51,795 nucleotides of DNA, taken from NCBI GenBank assembly GCA_051453625.1, contig JBOZIK010000001.1, positions 161,256,506-161,308,300 on the forward strand, given 5' to 3'. The notes beneath the pieces were generated by a model. It saw only the letters and a program-made list of their open reading frames with translations, was not told the origin of the DNA and searched no databases. The stretch's first letter is position 1. Every line of letters begins with the position of its first letter. The stretch comes from Welwitschia mirabilis (lineage: Eukaryota > Gnetophyta > Gnetopsida > Welwitschiales). Both the position numbers and the translations under genes were made by a program. Positions 24,991 through 35,239 of the stretch are shown here, piece after piece.

Positions 24991-26450
24991 TACTATAGCT
25001 AACACCAAAAACCTAGGAAAAATATTTAAAATTACCTTCAATTACAATGCTTAGGAATACTATATTGTATAGTGTAATGCCTATCAATGAAATGTTAGAG
25101 TTTAAGATTTTAACCATCTAATTTTGCTCATTATCATGATCACCTTCATCTTAAGGAATTTGAATGTGTCTTATCAATTTTATTCCAATATTAGATTACT
25201 CATGATGCCCTTAGATTTATCTTATTTTTATTTTCCTTAAAAGAGAAGAGAAATCATGACTATACATCCTTAAAACCTACTATAACTTGGGCTTATTTAA
25301 ATAAATCATTCATATCTAAATTCTTTTCCAATACCTTAAGAAAGAACTTATGAACTACTAGTAAAAAGAACATGAAAATTTTTTTAATCCTTAGAAACAT
25401 TCACAAACTTACTGCAAAAATGTTCCCAGCATGGATTTAAGCCAAGGAGGAAGATAAGCTTTTTCTATGATGGGTTGTTCATGAATCATAGACATTTGGT
25501 AGAAATGATGAGTAAGGAAAACTTCATTAGCATGTATTTAGTTAAGATTTAGGAATATCTAGAAAATTCAGTTAAGATTTTTAAGAACTAAAAAAATACT
25601 ACTAGACCATCTAGATTTCATTATTCTATTAGGTCTACAAGCATATTTAAGGTTCTGAGAATTTTGAGATTAATAATAGGATAGACAAATTGGTAAAAAG
25701 AGTATAATATTTAATCTTCTCATCCTCATATTTACCCTTGGTTACTAAGCCATAATGCCTAATTTTCCATATTGATACCCATGAAAGAGATAAATGTCCT
25801 TCCATTTCCTTGTTTCATAACACTGCTAACAAGTAAGTAAACATAGTAGGACATTAATGGTAAAAATAAAAAATTATTCTTACTCAAACACACACAACCT
25901 CAGGTGGAGAAATCACCCTATCATTTCTTAAAAATAAGATAACCAAATTAATCAACTAAAAAACCAATTTCTATTATCATCTTCTCACCCTTCTCTATTT
26001 AACTACCAAAAATCACCATCAATCATGCACTTTGAAGATCTAGTAAGAATGTTCATGGAATTCCAAGTTCAACTTAATCATAACCATGAAAAATAATTGA
26101 AAAAACATTTCTTCTTATTAGAAAACATTGAATATAACATGTAATCCATTATTCAAGTCCTCCAATAACTCTAGCAATTGCAAATCCAAATTCTCTTCAT
26201 CCTAAACCAATGAAAAATGGGCAAACTTGCCATAACTTTACAACTAATTCCAAGGGGATTCAAGATTATAAAAGGGATGTAATCATAGCACGTAGAAGAA
26301 ACTAAGTGTATTTACTTAATAAGTGAAAAAGAACTAGAAAATCCACCCATGTGAAACAAAACCAAGAAAACCTAATCTCGATAGAAAATAAGGAAGAAGA
26401 TAAAGATGAAGAACCATTGCCAATATATAAGTTTTTCCCAACAACTTAGG
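24991..26450 (+). pseudogene. gag: Family B gag relic
   Basis: The core is readable despite stops and frameshifts. HLKEFECV (from 25147) matches the HLxxFxxxC element. FSLKEKRNHDY then LKPTITWAYL (about 25237-25310) matches the FSLxxxAxxWL and SITTW blocks, followed by FISKFFSNT. FYDGLF (25463-25480) then HRHLVEMM matches the F-Y-x-GL ... R-x-M-V-E-M-M block typical of Athila/Tat gag. Near 26200 MGKLAITLQ matches the QxGQLA segment between gag and protease. Gag packages element RNA; this copy cannot be translated. Limits are approximate. Confidence 0.75.
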
Positions 26451-26499
26451 AAGAACAATATAATGAAAAAAGAATTATAGTATCTAGAAATTTTCAAGA

Positions 26500-27090
26500 A
26501 AATTAAAATAAATACCCTTCTCCTACAATCCATTAAGTAGGTACCTTCTTATGCAAAATTTCTCAAGGACTTGTGCACTATGAAAATATGTATGAATGTT
26601 AAAAGTAAAGCCTTTTTAGCCTAGAAAACATGTGAAATCCTTTGAAATTAATTTGTACTAAAATATAAAGACCTTTCATGCCCAAAAATTAAAATCAACA
26701 TAGGAAATAAACAACTCAACCAAGCTTCATTAGACTTAGAATTAGTGTAGTGTAGACTTACCTCTCTATAAAATCCATAAAGAATTAGGCTTGGAAGGGC
26801 TTATAAAACCTTAAATTTAGTTAGCTAATAATTTTGTAAAAACAACATTAGAAGTTACAGAGGAGTCATCATCAGGGTTATAAGCTATTATTTCCTAATG
26901 GATTTTGTATTTTTAGACATGGAGAATACAATAAACCAATAAATGCCTATCATCTTAGGAAGACCCTTCCTAGTAACTTCAAATACCTTAATTAATTGCA
27001 GGAAGAGGCTAATGAAAAATAATTTGGTAATATGATTATTAAATTAAATGTTTACAATGTAATGAAATTGCCATTAGTTGATGAAGAAGT
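26500..27090 (+). pseudogene. pol: Family B pol relic: protease region
   Basis: PSYAKFLKDLCTMK (26543-26585) matches the conserved segment just upstream of the aspartic protease. LKYKDLSCPKIKINIG (about 26655-26705) fits the start of the protease domain. The catalytic D-L-G-A region is degraded to LDLELV (about 26735). PIILGRPFLVTSN (26946-26984) is the well-conserved protease C-terminal flap element, followed by INCRK. The protease would cleave the Gag-Pol polyprotein; loss of the DLGA triad and several stops make it dead. Confidence 0.8.
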
Positions 27091-28735
27091 ATAGTATGTC
27101 GATAGGATAGCAAGCCTCTTAGAAAATCAAGAATTCTCCACTCACAAGGGCTTAGGTCCTTCTTAAAAATTATGCTTTATTACTTAAAATGAAATAGCCC
27201 TTGAACTTAACCCTATGCTAAATAATTTCAAATATGATTTCTTAGGGAAAACTTCCACCTTCCTAATAGTAATTAATTCTTTCCTCACCTCATCCCAAAA
27301 AACTAAGTTGTTAAACCTTTTAAAAAAGCAGAAGAAATCAATTAGATTGACTTTTTGGGATATTAAGGGTACTGATTCAAGTATTTACATTAATCATATT
27401 TACTTATAAGTGAATGTCAAGCCATCCATAGAATTCTAAAGAATATTAAACCCAACCCTAAATGATGTAGTTGAAAATAAGATGATTAAGCTTTTGGACA
27501 ATTGAATAATTTACTTCATCTCAGATAGTAAATGGGTAAGTTTAACTGAGGCTAAAGCAAAGAAACCTAGAATTATCTTAGTTTCAAATGAGCACAATGA
27601 TTTTATCCCTACTAGATCAATAATAAAATATAGGATGTGCATTAAATATAGAAACTTAAATACCATATTAAGAAAGGATCATTTTCCTCTATCTTTCTCT
27701 AATCAAATCTTAGAAAAACTTATAGGGAATCTATTTTAGGATATAATTGAATTAAAATTTTTTATAAGGATCAAAACAAAGCTACCTTCACCTACTCTTT
27801 TGAACCATTTTCATATTAAAGAATGCCTTTTGGGTTATGTAATGCACCTATCATATTATAACATTGCATGATTGAGATTTTCTCTAATTTTTTAGATCCA
27901 AGTATTAAAATCTTTAAGGAGGACTTTGTACTCAATGGTATCTCTTTTAACCACTATTTACATAATTTATAACATGTCCTTAAATGATCTATCAAATAAT
28001 AGCTTGTTCTTAATTAGGGAAAACACCACTTTATGATTAATTAAGACATAGTTTTAGGACATGTCATCTCTAAAACTATATCTTACAATAATTTATTTGA
28101 TTACATGTGTATTAATTTCTTAAAAGTTAAAAGATATTAGATATTTTTTAAGATATTTAGAACATCATAAGAAATTCATTAATGATTTAATATAATTTCT
28201 AAATCATTATGTGAACTTATAAGAAAAGATTCCCCTTTTAATTTAACATCTAAATGTGAATAGGCCTTTTTAAGTTAACATCTAAATGTGAATAGGCTTT
28301 TGAAAAACTTAAGAAAAAACTTACTTTTACTTTTATCATTTAATCACCTGACTATAAGTTATCTTTCAAACTTATGTTTGATGGGAGTGATAGTGTAGTT
28401 GAAGCTGTACTAGAACAAAGAATACATAGAAAATTAATCGTAATCTATTAGATCAGTAAAACATTAAATAACACTAAATTAAACTACATTGTTATGAAGA
28501 AAGAGCTGATGTCTATAGTCTTTACCATACAGAAATTTAGTTAATACCTTTTAGGATATAAGATAATTATCTTTACAAATCATTTATCCCATAGATATTT
28601 TTTTCTAAAAAAGGATTTAAAACCAAGAGTAATTAGATGGATTCTACTTCTGCAAGAGTTAACTTAGATATTAAAGATAAAAGGAACTCCAATAACATAA
28701 TTGTAGATTACCTTTCACAAATAATTTAAGAGAAT
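27091..28735 (+). pseudogene. pol: Family B pol relic: reverse transcriptase and RNase H
   Basis: The linker 27215-27409 ends WDIKGTDSSIYINHIYL, the conserved segment before RT. LNPTLNDVVENKMIKLLD (about 27450-27505) starts the fingers. ISDSKWVS, NEHNDFIPTR and YRNLN (27640-27662) follow, then KDHFPL. RMPFGLCNAP is readable at about 27819-27850. The catalytic F-M-D-D-F has decayed to FKEDF (27913-27927), losing one of the two metal-binding Asp. In RNase H, DGSDSVVEAVLEQR (about 28380-28421) and RWILLLQE (28635-28658) are recognisable. The domain order and spacing are those of Ty3/gypsy pol. Many stops and at least two frame changes are present. Confidence 0.85.
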
Positions 28736-30050
28736 ATTTAAACATCCATTTTCATTTATGACACATTTCTTAATGAACATCTCTTTTTAGTTAAGAAAAT
28801 ACATTAGTTTATGGATATGGAAAACTACTTAGTCTCCAAAACCATTCTTGCTCACTGGAACCTTAATGACAGAAAGAGATTCTTAAGCTAGATTAAATAC
28901 TTTTTTTGAAATATTTCATACTCTTTTAAGTATTTTCCTAACCAAGTAATTTGTGAATGCGTATCCAAAACTAAGATACAAAAATATCTTAAGTGTTCCA
29001 TTCTGAGGCTTATTATGGCCATTATTTAGTCCAAAACTCTATTACAAAGATTCTTCAATTTGGTTTTTATTGGATACTATTTTTAAAGGCTCCTCACTAG
29101 TACCTTTATTAAAAATATTTTGATAATTTTCAAGAATTAGATAATATTTCATGAAGAAATATCATGGCCCTAAACCTCATTATCATCATTGAATTCTTTA
29201 ATATTTGGAAAATTGATCTTGATGACCCTTATCCATCCTAAAACATGCATTAGTACATTTTCATATATGTTGATTACCTAAATAAATGGGTTGAGAAATA
29301 TGCATGTTGATTAAATGATGCTCAAATGATTGTAAAATTCATTAAGAAAAATGTCTTAATGTGAATTAGCTATCCATGAGTTTTAATTAGCAATGGAGGA
29401 GTACACTTTTGTAATATAATATTTAATAATCATCTTACCAAGTATGGAATTACACACCAAAGTGATAACACCTTATCACCCCTAGACTAGTAGTCAAGTT
29501 AAGGTTACTAATAGGAAAATTAAGAAACTTTTATAAAAGATATTAAATTTAATAATAAAAGATTAGTCTTTCAATCTTAATGATGTTTTATGGGCCTATT
29601 ACACTACTTTCAAGACTTCCTTAGGAATGTTACCATTTAGATTAATCTATATTAAAGCTTATAGTTTACCTATAGAACTTAAAGATAAAACATACTGTAT
29701 AATTAAAAACATGAACTTAGAACTAGAAGTTATAAGGAGGAATAGGGCCATCTAAGTTAATGAATTAGGTGAAATCATGAATAACACCCACGAGAACATG
29801 AAGATTAACAAAATAAAAGGGTAAATAAGTTTCATGATTAAAACATTGTTAAGAAAATATTTTAGGAAGGAAAACTAGTTTTACTCTATAACTTATGATT
29901 AGATCATTTTCCAAGCAAACTAGTTATTAAGTGGAAAGATTTGATTTTAATAAAAAAAGGTTTTGTCTAATAAAGTATTTCTCATTAAAAATCCCAAAAA
30001 TCATCAATAATTCAAGATTAATGGACATCGCTTTGAACTTTACAATTTAC
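28736..30050 (+). pseudogene. pol: Family B pol relic: integrase
   Basis: Near 28995-29090 the zinc-binding H-x-Gly-His region and the ILQFGFYW segment are readable. Of the catalytic D-D-E triad, the first Asp is kept (KIDLDDP, codon 29215-29217). The second is Asn in ISNGGVHFCN (codon 29392-29394). The Glu is Lys in TPYHP-stop-TSSQVKV (codon 29501-29503). YGITHQ precedes the last block. KINGHRFELY (30014-30043) is the usual C-terminal end of this lineage, with no chromodomain after it. Integrase inserts the cDNA; this copy lacks two of three metal-binding residues. Confidence 0.85.
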
Positions 30051-31355
30051 TAATTCCAATGACTTACAAATTCATGAGACTTATAGACCCATATTAATTA
30101 GCTTAAATATAAAAAATAATAATCAATATCATTATTACTTAAGTAATAATCAAAATTAAGTACACTTATGGATTATTAAGGAAGATTTACACTTAGTCCG
30201 AGTGTGATGATTAAAGGTGCTTTCACTTAAGGTATTTGATCTCAGTAAAACTTGATTAAAAAGATGAAATCTACCTTTGTGTATTTTCCTTAAGTCTAAA
30301 GCCTTTAATGGGGACACGATTTATCTTGACTAGGCTAATGAGCCAATGACCCCTCTAATGTACATAAAAATTTAACATGAGAAGATGAACAAAAGAATAT
30401 AATATATCTCTTCTTCAAATGTATATTTTATTAATTACTTAATTAGGTTTACTTAACTACATTAGGGCTATAAATTCTTACTAGTAATTCAGCTCTAACA
30501 ATCTATTTTATGACATCTTAACTACATTAGTGCTATAGACACTTGTTGGAAATGTAGCACTGAGTCCTTCATACATTAACATGATTAATTTTGTTGGAGG
30601 GAGATATCATAATACTTAATGCTTAATGTGGTTTAAAGGGTTAAACTAAGGACATACATTCTAATGGAAATGAAAAATAAAGGAATGGAAAAAATGGAAA
30701 TTAGAGGCTTTCCATGATGTGTTATTTTTTAACTTTCATGCTTACAATTTGGTAATGATTTTTTAAATTTGTATAAATTACTTAATCAAAACTACACTTA
30801 GTTGATTTTGAAATTTACTAAAAAATACAAAAATATAATAAAAGCCATTAACTTAGGTAAGTTTACTTATTCATTCATTAGTTTTATGATTTAGTCCTTT
30901 AATACACTTTTATTTCCATCACTGACTCCACCTCACTTCAATTCACTTCATCCTTACTTCATAAGAAATAATTCATAAAGGTATAAACCATTTTTACCAA
31001 TTGATTTTCCACTTAGAAATTAATAAAATAATCAAGTTAAATTACTTACTTTTTACTTTTTCATAGCTTAGTTGCATTACTTTACATGGTTTTCGAAAAA
31101 AGAAATCATCACAATTTTCTAAAGTCATGTTCTTAAATAGCTTAAATCTTTTTAACCATATACCTTTAAGGATAAATTTTAAGTTTGGTTAGGGAATACG
31201 AAATCTGATTTTACATCTTTTTTTGTTTTAATTTTTCACTTTAATGCCTTAGTTGTTGAATAATGATTAAAACATTTTCAAAGTTATATTGTTTTGACAC
31301 TTGAATACTTCAACTTTAAAATTTTTTTCATGTCTAATCATTTTATTATCAACAG
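30051..31355 (+). other. Family B 3' untranslated region
   Basis: About 1.3 kb lies between the end of integrase and the PPT. I see no env-like or other coding frame. Confidence 0.5.
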
Positions 31356-31375
31356 TTTGCTAAATCACTAGCAAA
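31356..31375 (+). other. Hairpin upstream of the PPT (family B)
   Basis: TTTGCTA-AATCAC-TAGCAAA is a perfect 7-bp stem with a 6-nt loop. It ends exactly 17 nt before the 3' LTR, the same spacing as the family A hairpin at 3068-3084. Confidence 0.65.
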
Positions 31376-31392
31376 ATTCTAATTAGAGAGTA
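31376..31392 (+). promoter_or_regulatory. Polypurine tract of family B
   Basis: ATTCTAATTAGAGAGTA directly precedes the 3' LTR (TGTTACC). It aligns with CTAAGTAGGGGGCTA of family A if G-to-A changes broke the G run. Confidence 0.6.
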
Positions 31393-32709
31393 TGTTACCA
31401 CATAAAAATTAATATTTCAATTAAGTTAAATGAATAATTTACCTTAATAAAAGATATTAAGATAATCAATTTTATCATAAAACATGTATTCTCATTAATT
31501 TTCATAGTAATTGTGAACTTATCATTTGCATATAATATTTTCAATATATTTGGTGCATCTTGAAGGACATGCTTAATCTTGATGATCATCCAACCTAAAA
31601 CACTAGCACTATCATCCAGGTTACCTAATGCTACTATTAGTTTTGCACAAAATAGCTCAAATCTCATGTTCCTCACTTGTCATGAAGAATTAAATCAAAT
31701 ATAATTATGGGACTGATCTAATTTCACATCAAAAATAACTCGCATTCTAAGTGACATGTGGTGATGATGATGATGATACATAACATTGACATTTGGTAGG
31801 GCTAAGTAGGATGATGGTGGAGATACATGAAAACAATAGCATTGGCATAGGAATCAGCAACTAGAAGCCAAATGCTGATCATGTCATAAGATACCTAATA
31901 GAAAAAATGATAAATTCCCTACCTAATGCCATCATTATGAAACTGCTCACCTCATACTATAAGTCAAGGGCTTCTAACCACTCCTCATCCTTATATTTTT
32001 CTATAAAAGGGCTTTAATTACTTTATTATATCATCTTTATCTTTAGAAAACTTTAGAATCTTAGATATTTAAGTAATGATATCCTTCTAAGAATCTCTTT
32101 GAAAAGTGAGCTTTTATTCAAGGTTTCCTTAAGGAGTTCTACCAAGATCCTTCTTCCTTTGTTATAAAGTAATTCTTCCTTAAGAAATAAAGTTTTTTAC
32201 CTTTGATTTTGATTTATAAATCACTTAATACTTGTAATACTTAGGTAGTAACTTAACTATCAAGTGTTATTTCATTTAAGTAAATTCTTTTAATTACTCT
32301 ATCTAGTATTTTAATTTTATGAAACTTAAGTATGTAGGTCCTTACTTTCCATCATTATTTTAAGGCTATAAAAGATCAAGTGATAATTGAGTTAATCATA
32401 ACTCATATGATGAATGAAATTATGTCACTGTGATCTTAGAAAAAAATACTTAATGATTTTAAGTATGTTATAGGAAAGAAATTAAATAACGCTAGAGTAA
32501 AGAATTTCTGAATGATGAATTGGTGATACCGTGGAGCTAGCTTAATTTTCTTATTTTTTAAGTTAAAGTGTCTTTTATTTTCCTTAATTTCAAACTTGCA
32601 TTATGTAAGAGTTAGTAAAAATTTCTAAATTCTAACCCCCTTATCCCAGTGGAACTAATAAAACTAAATGTAAATTCAGTCAAATCTAGTACATTATAAA
32701 ACATGATCA
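31393..32709 (+). repeat. Family B 3' LTR (1317 bp)
   Basis: It starts TGTTACCACA and ends CATGATCA, giving a TG...CA border. It is homologous to 22675-23957 and flanked on the right by TCTAT (32710-32714). Confidence 0.87.
32002..32008 (+). promoter_or_regulatory. TATA box of 3' LTR
   Basis: TTTTCTATAAAAGGGC, the intact form of the element seen decayed at 23270 in the 5' LTR. Confidence 0.55.
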
Positions 32710-32714
32710 TCTAT
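32710..32714 (+). repeat. Target-site duplication TCTAT, right copy
   Basis: Exact match to 22670-22674, immediately after the terminal CA of the 3' LTR. Confidence 0.85.
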
Positions 32715-33998
32715 CATTTTGTTTTCCAAACTATTTATTTCTTTTCTTAGTCTATCATTTTTTTAGGTGTTCTAGTTTCTCATAGAATCTACATTTAATC
32801 CTTTATCTATAATTACTTTTATTATATCCATTATTATCAGAGTGATTACATTTGATACATTTCTAACTACTAAATTACTTTGTATATCCCTTAATTCCAC
32901 CTATTTTGTAGAGGATTAATATATTTTCATACTTGACTAGAATCATCTTATAATTTCATTTTAACTGAAATTGAATCTATTAATCTTTTTATGTTTACAA
33001 ATATTTTCAAAACATAGAATTTTACTAGCATAAAATGGGAGGCTCTTATAATGATTCAGTTTATCCTAGATAATAGGTTGAAATTTTGAGCTATTTTTTA
33101 AAGAAGAGACTCTTCCTAGAAATTAATAAGAAAATTTGGAATTCTAACATAGGCTAGGATATTATTAAATAATCACTAATTAGATTAAGATTAAAGATTT
33201 TATGGGGCTATGGATAAGCCTCTTAACTTAAAAGATTAGGAGTATTTAACTAACATCTTATTTCTATCTACCTATGACTAAAAAATAAATAGTAATAAGT
33301 CCTCCAAAAAAATCTATGACTTCTATCAACTCTAAACCCTCATATTTGGAGGAAATCCGTAAAGGAATATGATCTAGGTAAGGACAAGGCTCCAGTAACA
33401 TGAAATAGCCTAAAAGATAAAAATGAAATCTAAGTTTAGCTATTGTACTTATCTACTATAGGACTAAAAAACTAGTTTATCTACTTACATTGATTTATAT
33501 AGATTTTTCATGCTACTTACTTATTAACATACTAGGTTCATCTAATCTAGATCTTATTAAAAAATATTACATCACTACTCCTATCAAGACTTAAAAAATT
33601 CTCCCAATGTACCAAAAATTGTATTAGTTAATTTTGTTATTCTTTGGTATTACTGCATGTTGCAATAAGACAATGAGATGATTCCTTTATAGAAAAACCA
33701 TAAACCTTGAATTGTAGAAACTTACTCTTCAAACAATTCCTACTTTAAGAATTCCTATAGAATTTTCGAAATTAATAACTGATCCTTTCATAACTTCATT
33801 CCATTTTTATCTCTTTTAAATAATAAATTTACCATAAAATTTTATCATTGATCTTGACTTCTTATGCAGCTTTGGCTAAATATTCTTAACTATTATCTTT
33901 CTAAAGTATTTGATAAAGAGGAACCTTTTATAAAAATACTTTTTAATGATTTTAATAAATATCACAGTAAGTTTCTTTTTAAACTAGTTAACCTTAAC
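32715..33998. other. AT-rich sequence, nothing recognised
   Basis: No coding or repeat feature could be supported between family B and the solo LTR. Confidence 0.45.
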
Positions 33999-34003
33999 AC
34001 CTT
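33999..34003 (+). repeat. Target-site duplication ACCTT, left copy
   Basis: ACCTT directly precedes TGTTGCG; the same five bases occur at 35235-35239. Confidence 0.55.
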
Positions 34004-34082
34004 TGTTGCGATGCTAAAGTGTATGTATTAGATAGGGCATTTTGAGTAGTTTTGGAGGACATTAGATAGGTTTAAGTGGAGT

Positions 34083-34092
34083 NNNNNNNNNN
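34083..34092. other. Assembly gap (10 N)
   Basis: Short run of N inside the solo LTR. Confidence 0.95.
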
Positions 34093-34473
34093 TAATGTAA
34101 TTATCATGAAAACATATAATCTTCATTATATTTGATAGCATTTTAGACAAATTATGATACTTCCCATCTAAAGAATAAATCATATGATCAAAGAGGCTAA
34201 TCTACCATAGGAAATAATTTTAAAAAGTCCATCATACACTCCATCGTTTAGAAAATTGTATAAATAATAGAAGTAATCATGTCAACTTGAATGCTGAGGA
34301 CCTTTTTTAATGTGGCATTATCTCCTATATCATCTAAAATACTAGCATGACAATAATGAAAAATATCAAATGCACCACACTCTACCTAATTTTTACAAAA
34401 TGTCATACACCTTCTATGTGCTATTAGGATTTCACTGTGTCTATTAGGATTTCTATTTTTAGATCTTTATTTG

Positions 34474-34482
34474 TAATAAATA
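34474..34482 (+). promoter_or_regulatory. Decayed TATA box of the solo LTR
   Basis: TAATAAATA aligns with CTATAAATA of LTR1 and LTR2. Confidence 0.45.
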
Positions 34483-35234
34483 CCTCCTCTACCCTTAACT
34501 TCTACTTTTATCTTCTTTAATAATAGAAATTCTCATGACAAGAGATTGAAGGATGTGAAATCCATCCATTGTTGCCAAGAGAAGTCTTCCTTGGTGTTGG
34601 GTTGTATTTTCTTCATTAAGATGCTATTTCTTTGTGACATGAATGTTGATTTACTTTTAAACAGAAATCTGTTTTTCTTATATATTTTCTTATGTACATC
34701 TTACATAGGCTTTATGTTGAATATGATTCTGTGACAACTTCATAATTGATATAGATCATGAGGGCAATCTTTATTAAGGTTAAAACTTCTAGAGTAGTTT
34801 CATTACATTGCATTTTCCATTTCATAAGATAATATTACATGTTTTCCATATTTTGTTTGATGTACCTAATAGATTAGATTAGTTAAGGTTTAGTAATATT
34901 TTTCTTCATTGATCTAGGTTATACATGGTTAGTCTTTATCATAGGTTGATTTGGTAATTGAATAAATATTTCATTTAGAGTAGCTTTTGTATTTCATTTT
35001 ATAGTGTGTTTAATTTGCATTGTTTCTTGCATTGTTATTTAGTTTCATCTACTTAAATAAAAATACAAAAATATTTCATTTGAAATCAATTCTCTTTCTT
35101 CTTATTTATGCCTTCAACAAATTTCAACATTCAAGTTCACTCTCATCTATACTAGTATGTGTGTTTTGTAATATATTTGTGATTTATAGGATTTGATAAA
35201 AGATGTAACAATTGTACAAATATGCATGACATTA

Positions 35235-35239
35235 ACCTT
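35235..35239 (+). repeat. Target-site duplication ACCTT, right copy
   Basis: Same five bases as at 33999-34003, at the inferred right end of the solo LTR. Confidence 0.5.

Larger units (their letters stand above)
22675..32709 (+). mobile_element. Complete Ty3/gypsy LTR retrotransposon, family B, heavily decayed (10,035 bp)
   Basis: The element has a 5' LTR (22675-23957), tRNA-Asp PBS (23964-23981), gag, protease, RT/RNase H and integrase in the Ty3/gypsy order, then a hairpin, PPT and 3' LTR (31393-32709). It is bounded by the 5-bp duplication TCTAT. No chromodomain is seen and the pol sequence style fits the Athila/Tat branch. Every reading frame is interrupted, so it cannot be autonomous. 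The LTRs are only about three-quarters identical by eye, implying an old insertion. Confidence 0.9.
34004..35234 (+). mobile_element. Solo LTR of family A, decayed
   Basis: It starts TGTTGCGATGC, like the family A LTR read in element orientation (TGTTACGATGCC). The promoter block AATAAATACCTCCTCTACCC (from 34476) aligns with ATAAATACTTCTCTCCCC. AGTCTTCCTTGGTGTTGGG (34583-34601) aligns with AGTCCCTTTGGTGTTAGG. CAACATTCAAGTTCACTC (from 35125) followed by ATCTATACTAGTATGTGTG aligns with CAACATTCGGGTGAACTC and its neighbour. No PBS or internal region follows. The right end is set by the matching 5-bp flank and reads CATTA rather than CAACA, so it is less certain. It contains a 10-N gap. The frame 34546-34734 is a chance frame inside it. 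Confidence 0.7.
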
